Below, piece by piece: positions 7,015-15,076 of a stretch of 28,917 bases of DNA. The number at the start of each line of letters is the position of its first letter. Positions within the stretch are counted from its first letter, which is position 1. Origin of the DNA: Candidatus Aenigmatarchaeota archaeon. Its GTDB lineage: Archaea > Aenigmatarchaeota > Aenigmatarchaeia > CG10238-14 > SCSR01. The stretch covers positions 1-28,917 of the forward strand of contig JASEGN010000004.1 in assembly GCA_030018055.1 (NCBI GenBank), in the 5' to 3' direction. The position numbers and the translations under genes are program-made. Below the pieces are notes generated by a model that had not been told where the DNA came from, did no database searches, and was given only the letters and a program-made list of their open reading frames with translations.

Positions 7015-7326
7015 GTGATAAAAATAGGACTTAAAGATGACTGCAGCCTTCTCCGAAGATTCTATGAGATACTATATGAAGCAGAAAGAAAGCCAGAATA
7101 TAAAAATAAAGCTGAACACTATGAAAAAATGGAAAGAAGCCCACTAAGATATGTTTATTATCTAGGTATCCTAAAGGATTACCGAAATGTTTTTCTTTCA
7201 CAATATAACTACATGAAAAGGTTAGAAAAAGAAAATGAGGAACTGAAGAGAAAATTAAAGGAAGTTACTTCAACCAAAATAGAAGTAAAAAAAGCAGATG
7301 AGAGGAGAAGAAGGAAGCGAAAATAA
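7015..7326 (+). CDS. Small basic coiled-coil protein of unknown function
   Basis: 103 aa from a GTG start at 7015, lying between purM-like and asd on the same strand. The N-terminal ~65 residues are predicted helical and rich in aromatic residues (LRRFYEILYEAERK, LRYVYYLGILKDYRNVF). Residues ~66-85 form a heptad-like helix (YMKRLEKENEELKRKLKEV). The tail is strongly basic (DERRRRKRK), so nucleic-acid or ribosome contact is possible. No family is recognised. No better start exists: an ATG at 7007 is followed by a stop after two codons. Confidence 0.55.
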   Translation: MIKIGLKDDCSLLRRFYEILYEAERKPEYKNKAEHYEKMERSPLRYVYYLGILKDYRNVFLSQYNYMKRLEKENEELKRKLKEVTSTKIEVKKADERRRRKRK

Positions 7327-7361
7327 TTTTTAACTCCGATCAATACTAATTGGTGGGAAAA

Positions 7362-8486
7362 ATGAAGAGAATTGGAATCTATGGCGCTACTGGTAATGTT
7401 GGTTTAGAAGCAATAGAATCTTTACTAAATCATCAATGGTTTGAAATTTCTCACCTATATGCTTCTGAGAGAAGTGCTGGGAAAAGATACATGGATGCTT
7501 GTCCTTTAGATGTTTCTCATCTTCCTAGAAGCATTTCTGAAATTGTCGTGGAACCAACAGACATGAAGAATATACCTACTGATATTGATATAGCCTTTTT
7601 TGCCTTAGCTGAAGACATAGCAAAAGAATACGAAAGAAAATATGCACCAGAATTTGCAAAATCTCTTGCAGTGATTACAACTTCCTCTGCGTTGAGGATG
7701 GATCCAAGAATTCCTCTGATAATAACGGAGGTTAATGCTGACCATGCAAGATTATCAGAATATAATAAGATTAAGATATTTCCACAATGTAACTGCACAG
7801 CAGTGCCACTTACAATGGCTTTAAAACCGCTACAGTACACGGTTGGAATAGAAATGGTTTTTATGGATTCGTATCAATCAGTTTCAGGTGCAGGAGCAGG
7901 AGCTGTGAGGAATTGGGCAGTGGAAAGAGCAAAAAGTGAATTAGGAAAGATGCCAGAACCATTTCCATCAGGAATTGGGGAAAATCCAGAGGTGGTTTAT
8001 GAAGGCAATGTACGTCCTATTGGTGAGAGAGATTCTAGAGATGAAGAGAAAAAGGTTGTTGAAGAAACATTGAAAATGCTGGGAGAATATAAAGATGGAA
8101 AAATTGTTCCTGCTGATTTTCAATTAGATTGCATGTGTAACAGAGTACCTACTCTAAGAGGCCATTTTGAACACATTCGAGTTAAACCTAAAAAATCTTG
8201 CACCGCAGAGGATATCCTGTCAATCTATCAAGAATTTAACGAGAGAAGTAAAGAATTATATGGTGGGTTACCTTCAAGTCCAGAACAGGCACTTGTGATT
8301 TTGGATAGACAACCACAAGTAAGATACGATGTTAGTATTGGCAAAGGGATGTCGACAGTTATTGGAGAAATTGAAATAAAAGATGGTTGGATAAGGCTTC
8401 GTGCTCTATCTGACAATCTTAGAAAGGGTGCGGCTAAAGGTTCTGTCCAAGTTATGGAATACCTTTTAAGAGAAGGATACATTTAA
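7362..8486 (+). CDS. asd: Aspartate-semialdehyde dehydrogenase
   Basis: 374 aa. It reduces aspartyl phosphate to aspartate semialdehyde with NADPH, the branch-point step to threonine, methionine and lysine. It shows the Rossmann start KRIGIYGATGNVG, the catalytic cysteine in PQCNCTAVPL (Cys145), SYQSVSGAGAGAV, and the substrate-binding arginine and histidine in CNRVPTLRGHFEHIRV. The form is the archaeal/fungal one. In-frame TTG (7350) and GTG (7353) codons lie upstream, but GGTGGG at 7352-7357 is a Shine-Dalgarno match with ideal spacing to ATG 7362, so I place the start there. It ends one base before the convergent Cas4-like gene. The pathway partner, aspartate kinase, is encoded at 21976-23292. 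Confidence 0.95.
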   Translation: MKRIGIYGATGNVGLEAIESLLNHQWFEISHLYASERSAGKRYMDACPLDVSHLPRSISEIVVEPTDMKNIPTDIDIAFFALAEDIAKEYERKYAPEFAKSLAVITTSSALRMDPRIPLIITEVNADHARLSEYNKIKIFPQCNCTAVPLTMALKPLQYTVGIEMVFMDSYQSVSGAGAGAVRNWAVERAKSELGKMPEPFPSGIGENPEVVYEGNVRPIGERDSRDEEKKVVEETLKMLGEYKDGKIVPADFQLDCMCNRVPTLRGHFEHIRVKPKKSCTAEDILSIYQEFNERSKELYGGLPSSPEQALVILDRQPQVRYDVSIGKGMSTVIGEIEIKDGWIRLRALSDNLRKGAAKGSVQVMEYLLREGYI

Positions 8487-9494
8487 CTAAATTCTCACAT
8501 CTAGAAAATCCTTAAAATCCAATCTATTATCGAACATGTAATCACAAATCGTTCTTGTAGTTGGGTAACATCTTGTACATCTTTTCCATTGCTCTTGTTT
8601 ATATGCATTTAAATAATCTCTATTTTTTAGTAACCTTCTTTGTAGGTAGAAACTTGATGAAATCTCCTCCTTTAACTCAGATGCAATCCTACTATTTTTA
8701 TCTATGTAAACGATAGTGTACCTTGGATTTGCTGGTTTCCCAAATATGAAATTGGCATGAGGAATCGTAACCAAGAAATAATCTTCGAATTTTTTATGTT
8801 TGTTTATTGCTTCTGCGTACAAAAGTATTTGTTTTACATGTTGCCTTCTTGTCTGAGCCGCTCTTTTTAAATCAAATACGACCAAACTACCATCTAAAGT
8901 TAGCACCGCATCAACATGCGCAAGTACAGGGATGTCATTTACAAAAGAAAATACCTCCTTTTCACAATATTTTGACCTAGGAATTGCATTTAAACCCAAT
9001 TCTTCCAGAGTTTTATTGTGCACATAGCTGTCATTGGGTTGTTGATTGCAAACTTTATGTAAAGCAGTTCCAGCTAAGCTGAGTTCATCTCTGACCTTAA
9101 TCGGCTTTCTGATTTTAGAAATAATTCTTGCGATCTCGCAATCTGACAAAAGCTCACTACCCCTTATGTAGTAATCTTCTTGCCTTCTTGTTCTAGTTTC
9201 AAGTTCTAATGGCTTTAAATGCCTTCCATTTTTTTGCAACCTAAAGGAAGCTACCCTACCATCTTCATCATAAACATCTCTATCTAAGTATTTATCTAAT
9301 CTAACAACATGTGCCTCAATACCCATCAAGTAATAAAGACCTCTTTTTCTAGCATCTCTCACTAAAGTACTAACTTCGTCTTCATCAAAAGAATTTAGAA
9401 AGTCTGTTGCACAATTCTCTATTTTTTCATGCCCACAAGATAAAGCAAATTCACACCTGTAAAAGGAAAAATTTGGACAGCTATCTAGTTTCAT
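8487..9494 (-). CDS. Cas4-like / RecB-type PD-(D/E)XK nuclease with Fe-S-type cysteines
   Basis: 335 aa. The nuclease core is complete: His146 in GTALHKVC, Asp195 in AHVDAVLTL, Asp208 and Lys210 in VVFDLKRA, and Gln222 with Tyr226 in QILLYA. These correspond to motifs I-III and the Q-x3-Y helix of RecB/Cas4 nucleases. A C-terminal C-x2-C-x7-C (Cys306, 309, 317) together with an N-terminal cysteine (Cys6, 14, 20 or 28) fits the 4Fe-4S cluster of Cas4 and AddB-type nucleases. It is longer than a typical Cas4 (~180-200 aa), with an extra ~140 residues between the first cysteines and motif I. Its start overlaps the stop of the upstream Cas1-like gene by 14 nt, so the two are translationally coupled. 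It probably trims or resects DNA ends for its partner; this is inference from context. Confidence 0.75.
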   Translation of the reverse strand: MKLDSCPNFSFYRCEFALSCGHEKIENCATDFLNSFDEDEVSTLVRDARKRGLYYLMGIEAHVVRLDKYLDRDVYDEDGRVASFRLQKNGRHLKPLELETRTRRQEDYYIRGSELLSDCEIARIISKIRKPIKVRDELSLAGTALHKVCNQQPNDSYVHNKTLEELGLNAIPRSKYCEKEVFSFVNDIPVLAHVDAVLTLDGSLVVFDLKRAAQTRRQHVKQILLYAEAINKHKKFEDYFLVTIPHANFIFGKPANPRYTIVYIDKNSRIASELKEEISSSFYLQRRLLKNRDYLNAYKQEQWKRCTRCYPTTRTICDYMFDNRLDFKDFLDVRI

Positions 9495-10443
9495 ATAATT
9501 CCATCGCCAAAGTATTTATTCCACCTTTTAATATGTTTATAGCACTCTTGTCACACTCCCCTTCTTTACTCATCAGGGTATTTCTCATGCTTTTTCCGAA
9601 GTCATTTAACTCAACCTCAGCAATTCTTGCCGCAAGTTCCATGATAGGGTAGGCATAACCAGTTCTTTTTGCATACAAATGAAGCGTACCCAAAAGTCCT
9701 TTGTGTTTTTTTAATCCTGCTTTTCTCATGACGGTGGCGAAAGCGTTTGCCATAATGTATCTATTGAAAGTTGTATATGCTTCTAGAAGATTCTCTTCTT
9801 TATCCGGGTAAAGAATTTTCGCTGACCTTGAGTTGAACATAGCTTCAGAGAACTTATAATTCCCTAATCTAAAATCTGATTCAAGAGTTCTAACAATGTC
9901 CCCAAATGTTCTCTTACCCTTTTCAATCATAAGTTCATTAGTTTCTTCGGTTGATTTTTTTTCACGGTGTTCCATCTGAAATTTTCCATCTACTTTTACA
10001 ATCTTATAAGGCCATACAACTGGTGCAACAGAAGTAAAAATAAATTTGTTTAATGGAAATTCATTCCCTCTTCCTAGCCATTCATCGTATAATTCATGGA
10101 AAATATTAAGGATAAGGTCAGATAATTTAAACCTATCTCCAAATGGGTCTATACATACAATTTGACTTGACGCTTGGTCTACAGATACGCCTGTAGTAAA
10201 TATCAAAAAATTGTTCTTCCAGCTTGCTATTCTTGGCAATAGTTTTTCATGATATATCCTATAAATTTCAAGTGGTCCTTTTGTATAAGCATCTATTTTT
10301 CCTCTAATATCTTCTAGCATTTTTTTGTATTGCTTGCTCTTGGATGGGAAATAAATATCATCGAGAAATGGCTCTAGAATATATAACAACCTTTCAGCTA
10401 ATAGTGGATTTGTTAATGTTCTTCCTGTTGGTACGTAACGCAT
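9481..10443 (-). CDS. Cas1-like integrase-fold protein (candidate, highly divergent)
   Basis: 320 aa. I infer a Cas1-type C-terminal domain from spacing and motifs. Glu188 (RTLESDF) is followed 67 residues later by His255 (GLLGTLH). Glu269 lies 14 residues beyond, in YPIMELAARI. E. coli Cas1 has Glu141, His208 and Asp221 with the same 67-residue gap. FNSR and ENLLEAYTTFNRYIMAN between them parallel the WNGR and N-containing helix of Cas1. The accessory Asp of the DxxE/D element is Pro266. The first ~170 residues are not recognisable. The neighbour is a Cas4-like nuclease overlapping by 14 nt, the classic Cas1-Cas4 pairing. There is no CRISPR array, cas2 or effector in the window. The start ATG is 25 bp from a shared TATA box, so it is leaderless. 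It could be an unrelated helical protein. Confidence 0.5.
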   Translation of the reverse strand: MRYVPTGRTLTNPLLAERLLYILEPFLDDIYFPSKSKQYKKMLEDIRGKIDAYTKGPLEIYRIYHEKLLPRIASWKNNFLIFTTGVSVDQASSQIVCIDPFGDRFKLSDLILNIFHELYDEWLGRGNEFPLNKFIFTSVAPVVWPYKIVKVDGKFQMEHREKKSTEETNELMIEKGKRTFGDIVRTLESDFRLGNYKFSEAMFNSRSAKILYPDKEENLLEAYTTFNRYIMANAFATVMRKAGLKKHKGLLGTLHLYAKRTGYAYPIMELAARIAEVELNDFGKSMRNTLMSKEGECDKSAINILKGGINTLAMELYETR

Positions 10444-10462
10444 ATTTAACTACTAAATGATA

Positions 10463-10472
10463 GATTTAAAAG
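10463..10472. promoter_or_regulatory. Shared bidirectional TATA box, Cas1-like / PolB-like
   Basis: GATTTAAAAG contains the palindromic core TTTAAA at 10465-10470. It is ~25 bp from the minus-strand ATG at 10443 and ~28 bp from the plus-strand ATG at 10496. One TBP site can therefore serve both genes as leaderless transcripts. No second TATA is present in the gap. Confidence 0.6.
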
Positions 10473-10495
10473 TCTTTTTTTCCATTAGTTGTTTA

Positions 10496-12577
10496 ATGTT
10501 CATTGTTGATGTAGAAGCAAAAAACTCGATAAAAGGTAGAAAATGTTTGTTTTACCTAAGAGATTCTAACACATCTACGACGTATGAATGTGAAAAAGAT
10601 GATATACTCGTTTCAAATAGGTTAAGCTTAGGGGAAGCACAAGACTTCGCTGAAAGACTTGAAGAATATTCTCCAAAGATTATGGCTAGTGGTGGAAGAT
10701 ATGTTGTTATGGTAAGGGGTCCTAGAGAACTTAAACATGATAGTGAATTTAAGAAAAAATTAATATACCAAATGGATTCTCAACCTGAGGTATCTTTAAG
10801 ACTTAATTACCCACCGTTTACGAAAGCTGAGATAGAAAATGGAGAAATGAAAATAGTTGGCAAAGCAGATATTAACAGCTTGCAAAAAGAAACTGCTTGC
10901 TGCTTGGATATAGAAGTTGAGGACCCCGAAATAGATCCTAAGACGTATTTAGTTTCTGTTGTTAGTGATAAGGGTGATATAATTTTCACCACAAAAAATC
11001 CTGGCTTATCAGAAGTTTGTTTGGATAGTAGAAGAGCTAATGTAATAGTTTGTAGCGAAGATGAAATTGTAGAACATGTAGCTCAATTTATTAACGAAAT
11101 AGATCCCTTGTATATATTTGGCCATAATATAATGGACTTTGATTTACCTTATCTTGCGGATGCAGGAAGGTTCTACATCGGAGTTGATGGTAGTAAACCA
11201 AAAATAAAAGGTGGTATACCAGGTTATTCCAAAAAACGTATTGTGAAAGGTAGATATGTGATAGATACATTATCATTTGCAAGAAACAATCTTTGGCTTC
11301 CAGATAATAAGTTAGAGACTGTTGCTAACTGTTTGGACATACAATTCAAGAAAGAGTACGATTATGAAAAGTTAAATGAATTAGCTAAAAAAGCTTCTAC
11401 AGATAAAAGTATAGCTACGGACTTAGCTCGATATAATTATAATGATGCATTGGTCACTTATCAAATTGGAAAAAGATTTTTGCCCATCATTTTAGGTGCT
11501 TCCTTAGATTTCTTTACAGATCCAACTACAGTATGCTTTAGAAGTAGTCCTGTTAGCGAGTATTATGATAATGTTTACTTCCATGAGTTGCATACTTTTA
11601 GGCAAGAGCGTAATATAGAGTTTGATGTTGAAGAGAAGAAAAGAAAATTATTAAAATTTCCAAGTAAAATTGGCACTTATAAAATTTTAGCAATTTATGT
11701 GCCTTTGTTCGAAGAGGCATTAAAATTTTCTAAAGAATTTTCTCACCTCTATGAGATGTTAGAAACTGAGAATATTACAGATAAGATAATTACTAGTCGT
11801 GTCATAGAGAAAGCTGGAGAAGAGATTTTATATGATCTATATTCCGATGTTCCAGAAAATATTTTCTTTGGTCGTTATAGTGTTAATAAACGGGTTGTGG
11901 AAGATGCGATAATCTCCAGGGTACATGAATATAAAAATCTTTTATCAGAATTTAACGTTATCAACAATGCTGGAATATTTCTATTCCTCGAAGATAATGG
12001 TAAACACCCTAAAGATGTAATAGTATATGGTAATGGCGATGCCATATCTGTTGAAGATGGCAGGCTCATTACAAGAATAAATGGAAAAATAATTTCTCCA
12101 GGTATAGACATTCACGGAACTCGTTCTAAGAGAACAAATTTTGAGAGAGAGTTATTTTCTACTGCTATCCAGACTATTTTAATTGATAAAAACCCAAAGG
12201 AACTATCAAAATTTTTAGAAATGAAATTCAGCAAATTAATAAATGGTGAAATAAAAAGAGAAGATCTTCTTTATTACGTAAAAGCCGGATTAGATTATCA
12301 ATCATATTCTCACAGAGCACAAAAAAGAGAAGGAGTGGAATTTATCATAGAAAGAAAAATGAGAAAAGGGGAGGAACAAGAATATGGCTACTCTTTTGTT
12401 AATGGTAAATTAAAGAAACTTCCGAAAGAAGATTTCCTCAACAGCAAGCCAGCTATCAATTATTACGTCGAAAAATTTTTTGGTAAGGATGGTAGTCTAA
12501 CCGAATTGCTTAATGCCATACCTGAAATATTACCTCCTGTCGATAGAAGGTTACCACACCAACTTAAACTTTTCTAA
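10496..12577 (+). CDS. B-family DNA polymerase homologue: exonuclease intact, polymerase site lost
   Basis: 693 aa from ATG 10496. A longer frame from 10457 would include the promoter and adds an implausible hydrophobic leader. The N-terminal domain resembles PolB. The 3'-5' exonuclease is complete: ExoI CCLDIEVEDPE (Asp138, Glu140), ExoII GHNIMDFDLPYL (Asp216), ExoIII YNYND (Tyr313, Asp317), a DEDDy set. In the polymerase part, the DxxSLYPS motif is replaced by ILAIYVPLFEE with no aspartate, no KxxxNSxYG is seen, and YGDTDS is YGNGDA at 511-516, so one catalytic Asp is lost. A thumb-like region (IDIHGTRSKRTNFE) follows. The C-terminus HQLKLF may be a PIP-like clamp-binding tail. It probably acts as a nuclease or structural factor, not a polymerase. 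It is divergent from the Cas1/Cas4-like pair with a shared TATA. The stop overlaps the convergent DHH gene by 4 nt. Confidence 0.8.
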   Translation: MFIVDVEAKNSIKGRKCLFYLRDSNTSTTYECEKDDILVSNRLSLGEAQDFAERLEEYSPKIMASGGRYVVMVRGPRELKHDSEFKKKLIYQMDSQPEVSLRLNYPPFTKAEIENGEMKIVGKADINSLQKETACCLDIEVEDPEIDPKTYLVSVVSDKGDIIFTTKNPGLSEVCLDSRRANVIVCSEDEIVEHVAQFINEIDPLYIFGHNIMDFDLPYLADAGRFYIGVDGSKPKIKGGIPGYSKKRIVKGRYVIDTLSFARNNLWLPDNKLETVANCLDIQFKKEYDYEKLNELAKKASTDKSIATDLARYNYNDALVTYQIGKRFLPIILGASLDFFTDPTTVCFRSSPVSEYYDNVYFHELHTFRQERNIEFDVEEKKRKLLKFPSKIGTYKILAIYVPLFEEALKFSKEFSHLYEMLETENITDKIITSRVIEKAGEEILYDLYSDVPENIFFGRYSVNKRVVEDAIISRVHEYKNLLSEFNVINNAGIFLFLEDNGKHPKDVIVYGNGDAISVEDGRLITRINGKIISPGIDIHGTRSKRTNFERELFSTAIQTILIDKNPKELSKFLEMKFSKLINGEIKREDLLYYVKAGLDYQSYSHRAQKREGVEFIIERKMRKGEEQEYGYSFVNGKLKKLPKEDFLNSKPAINYYVEKFFGKDGSLTELLNAIPEILPPVDRRLPHQLKLF

Positions 12578-13500
12578 ACTTTCAGTTCTTTTATTTTGTT
12601 AAGAAGGGCGTCGATAGTTAGAAATTCCCTTAGGGTAGCGGCAGCAGCAACCCTATGTCCTCCACCACCAAATTCCTTAGCTATAACATATACATCCTCG
12701 TTAGTCTGAGTTCTTAATTCTAATTTTGTGTATATTCTCCTTTTAGCTCGATCTATTTGTCTCACTAAACCAATTATCACATCGAATGGTGCATCCTCAT
12801 GAGCTATAAGCTTTTTGGTCAAAATATACATAGGTAGGAATTTGGTCGTTTCATAAATAGCTACTTTTATTTTATTTACCTTGAATGTCTTAGTTCTCTC
12901 AAGAACTCTTGCTTCAGCATCTTTCAACCACTTTAAATAGCCATCTACCAATCTAGCAACGCTCATATCTTGTTCAAGTTCTGCTAACTCATGAAAAGAG
13001 AGTGTTTTTGAAAGTGATAAAAATTTGTTGTAAAGTAGAGCACCACTATATTTCCATCTTAAAGCTCCAAGTAAATTTCTCAAAAATTCGGCCTCGCTAG
13101 TTTTTATCTCATCCTTATCGATTTGGTTTGCTAGTTCCACTAGCTCAGATTCCATGTTAAAGTATTTAGCTACCAGCTCTGCTGCACTCGCTGCGCTTTT
13201 ATCAACGATAACTTCTACATTAGGAGGGTAATTGCTAATTTCCCATTCATGATGATCGATCCAAGTAGCTTTTTCAAAGGTAGAAGATAGCAACATAGTT
13301 TTTTCATTGGCTGTCATATCAAAAACAAAAAGTCTATTTAAAAACTCACTTCTAGAAATCAGGCTAGCTAAGGTATCCTTTAATTTTGCTGGGTGGGTAA
13401 AGTAAATTCTTGGTTTCTCTCCACGAAACTTACTTAGGGCTATGGAAAGTGAAATTATGCCATCTGCATCTCCATGTGTAATTAAAACTATTTTTTCCAT
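12574..13500 (-). CDS. DHH/DHHA1-family phosphoesterase
   Basis: 308 aa. The DHH domain shows THGDADGIISL near residue 8, FDMTANE near 61 and the name-giving IDHHEW near 82, which are metal ligands of RecJ/NrnA-type phosphoesterases. The C-terminal DHHA1 domain has the substrate-binding GGGGHRVAAAA. Such archaeal proteins are nano-RNases, RecJ-like exonucleases or cyclic-dinucleotide hydrolases; the sequence alone does not choose between these. It lacks the extra domains of full-length RecJ. It is the last gene of a minus-strand operon and overlaps the upstream DUF2061 gene by 13 nt. Confidence 0.88.
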   Translation of the reverse strand: MEKIVLITHGDADGIISLSIALSKFRGEKPRIYFTHPAKLKDTLASLISRSEFLNRLFVFDMTANEKTMLLSSTFEKATWIDHHEWEISNYPPNVEVIVDKSAASAAELVAKYFNMESELVELANQIDKDEIKTSEAEFLRNLLGALRWKYSGALLYNKFLSLSKTLSFHELAELEQDMSVARLVDGYLKWLKDAEARVLERTKTFKVNKIKVAIYETTKFLPMYILTKKLIAHEDAPFDVIIGLVRQIDRAKRRIYTKLELRTQTNEDVYVIAKEFGGGGHRVAAAATLREFLTIDALLNKIKELKV

Positions 13501-13727
13501 AATTTTCTTCCCCAGCTAATTTTGTTCCATACTCTTTCATGAAGATAATAGAGAACAATTAGAAAAATCTGAATGTAAATAGTGAGCGAAATCATTTGTT
13601 CAATATTTCTTGTTACAACCCAGATTATCACTGCAGTACCTATTATAGAAAGAATTCTGTAAATTACAGACTTTAATAATGACCTTAATCGAGATTCTTC
13701 AAAAATTGATTTTTTAACATATTTCAT
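13488..13727 (-). CDS. DUF2061 two-helix membrane protein
   Basis: 79 aa. It has two predicted membrane helices, SVIYRILSIIGTAVIIWVV and SLTIYIQIFLIVLYYL. The family signature is clear: RSLLKSVIYRI at the start and YYLHERVWNKISWGR at the end. The function of DUF2061 is unknown. It starts directly after the stop of the metallo-beta-lactamase gene (13728) and overlaps the DHH gene by 13 nt, so the three are one operon. Confidence 0.85.
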   Translation of the reverse strand: MKYVKKSIFEESRLRSLLKSVIYRILSIIGTAVIIWVVTRNIEQMISLTIYIQIFLIVLYYLHERVWNKISWGRKLWKK

Positions 13728-14669
13728 TTAGCCACTTTTTAAACTAACTTTTTCCGAAAATTTTTTAAAATAAGTATCAACATCAATTTTTCTTTTTTTC
13801 TCATAGATTTCTTTTCTCCAAGCTTCTAAAAAGAAGTCCTCTATTCCTAAAAATTCAGCTGCTGTATTAATTTTTTTATTTAGCCTTTTTGCAACTTCAA
13901 ATACATCTTTCATCCTTTCTTTATATTCAATATCTCGAACTATGTGATGATCAAGTATTATTTGGTTTGCATCTATAGCTTCTATGGCTTCTTTTAAATT
14001 TCCCTTTGCAGCCTCGAACAATTTTTCTCCAAGTCTCCAACCGATAAAAATCGTTGGATAACCATCAACTATTAAAAATTTTGGATTTTTTTCCTTAACC
14101 CATTTTAGAGCAAGGGGGTCAGCTAAACTTTGGGCATCACTTCCGAACAAGAAAGAATCATTTCCGCTTTTAATAAAAACCATTATCACCCTACCAACTT
14201 TACTGCCAACATCTCCGTGCCAAACTGCTGGAGAAAATGATATACGCACATTATTAAATTCAAACTCTCTTTCATCGGCATACTCAAGTGACGTAGCTAA
14301 GTTCTTTATTTTTCCTTCAAAAATTTTTCCTCTTCTTTTACCTGAAAAATTTATATTTTTGTTGATATCTTTAGCTAAAACTATCTTATTACTAAAACAT
14401 TCTTTATACATTTCTTCATCTTGAGGATAGGGATGGTGATCATAGTGGTAATGGGTTACTATTGCTACATTGGTTAATTTGCTAATTTTCATCACTTGTT
14501 TTTTGCATAGCTCAAGAGCTCTTAGCTCTTCCTTAGTTGGCTTTAGCCCATATCTAGTGGGACCGAGAGCTACTCCAGGGTCTATCATTATTTTTAAATT
14601 CTTGAAAGAGACTAACGTACACATGCTTCTTACTCCAAATGAATCGTAAGCTAAAGGTAAGATTTCCAT
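13728..14669 (-). CDS. Metallo-beta-lactamase-fold hydrolase, UPF0282 type
   Basis: 313 aa. The N-terminus LPLAYDSFGVRSMCT and the motif VTHYHYDHHPY (HxHxDH zinc site) mark the metallo-beta-lactamase superfamily. Further ligands are in SPAVWHGD and FLFGSDAQS, and the C-terminal ILDHHIVRD supplies the last histidine. The whole chain matches the archaeal UPF0282 group, whose substrate is unknown. It is distinct from beta-CASP RNases because no CASP insertion motifs are seen. It is the first gene of a three-gene minus-strand operon with DUF2061 and the DHH phosphoesterase. The DHH partner suggests a nucleic-acid or nucleotide substrate, which is inference. Confidence 0.88.
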   Translation of the reverse strand: MEILPLAYDSFGVRSMCTLVSFKNLKIMIDPGVALGPTRYGLKPTKEELRALELCKKQVMKISKLTNVAIVTHYHYDHHPYPQDEEMYKECFSNKIVLAKDINKNINFSGKRRGKIFEGKIKNLATSLEYADEREFEFNNVRISFSPAVWHGDVGSKVGRVIMVFIKSGNDSFLFGSDAQSLADPLALKWVKEKNPKFLIVDGYPTIFIGWRLGEKLFEAAKGNLKEAIEAIDANQIILDHHIVRDIEYKERMKDVFEVAKRLNKKINTAAEFLGIEDFFLEAWRKEIYEKKRKIDVDTYFKKFSEKVSLKSG

Positions 14670-14718
14670 TAGACCACTTGAAAATATTTAAATGGAGGAG
14701 TTTTAAAGATTAAAAAAA

Positions 14719-15048
14719 TTAAACATAGACGAGTTCATATTCCCTTAAATTATAGGGATATCCTGTTTGGGTAATTTCCCTAATTTTATACTCGTCTGAA
14801 TGTGGGAAAAGGTTGTGATTAATCTCGTGCTTAAGAACATCTAGATAATCACATAACCTCCTTATCCATATATTACCTTCACAATCTGTCATTCCTAAAA
14901 CATTTGAAGGTAAATAATCTGTTCGTATTATCCTAAATACTTTTTTGAAATACTTTTTTAGCTTATTCAAGTAATTATTTTTTGGTTCGTATGAGATTGG
15001 TTGCCGTTCTGTATTGGTTTTATACAGCTCCTCTTTTACTTCCTCCAT
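14719..15048 (-). CDS. Small HExxH metallopeptidase-like protein
   Basis: 109 aa, no recognised family. The key feature is LKHEINHNLFPHSDEYKIREI, where HEINH (~73-77) is an HExxH zincin motif. Downstream acidic residues (Asp/Glu in SDEYKIRE) could supply the third ligand, as in minimal gluzincins. The sequence before it, LGMTDCEGNIWIRR, resembles the beta-strand edge preceding the active-site helix in such small peptidases. There is no signal peptide, so it would act inside the cell. It is divergent from the uracil-DNA glycosylase gene, and the starts are only 28 bp apart with overlapping promoters. Peptidase activity is a motif-based inference. Confidence 0.6.
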   Translation of the reverse strand: MEEVKEELYKTNTERQPISYEPKNNYLNKLKKYFKKVFRIIRTDYLPSNVLGMTDCEGNIWIRRLCDYLDVLKHEINHNLFPHSDEYKIREITQTGYPYNLREYELVYV

Positions 15049-15076
15049 AATTAGATATAAAAGTTAAATAAATTAA

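Noticed and set aside
10457..10495. N-terminal hydrophobic leader (MIDLKVFFSISCL) on the PolB-like protein
   Set aside because: It would be encoded by the TATA box and spacer of the promoter. PolB homology begins at the ATG at 10496.
8487..12577. A complete casposon mobile element
   Set aside because: Cas1-like plus PolB suggested it, but I see no terminal inverted repeats or target duplication at the borders, asd and the DHH gene abut it with no spacer, and the polymerase is dead. I kept only the gene-content similarity.
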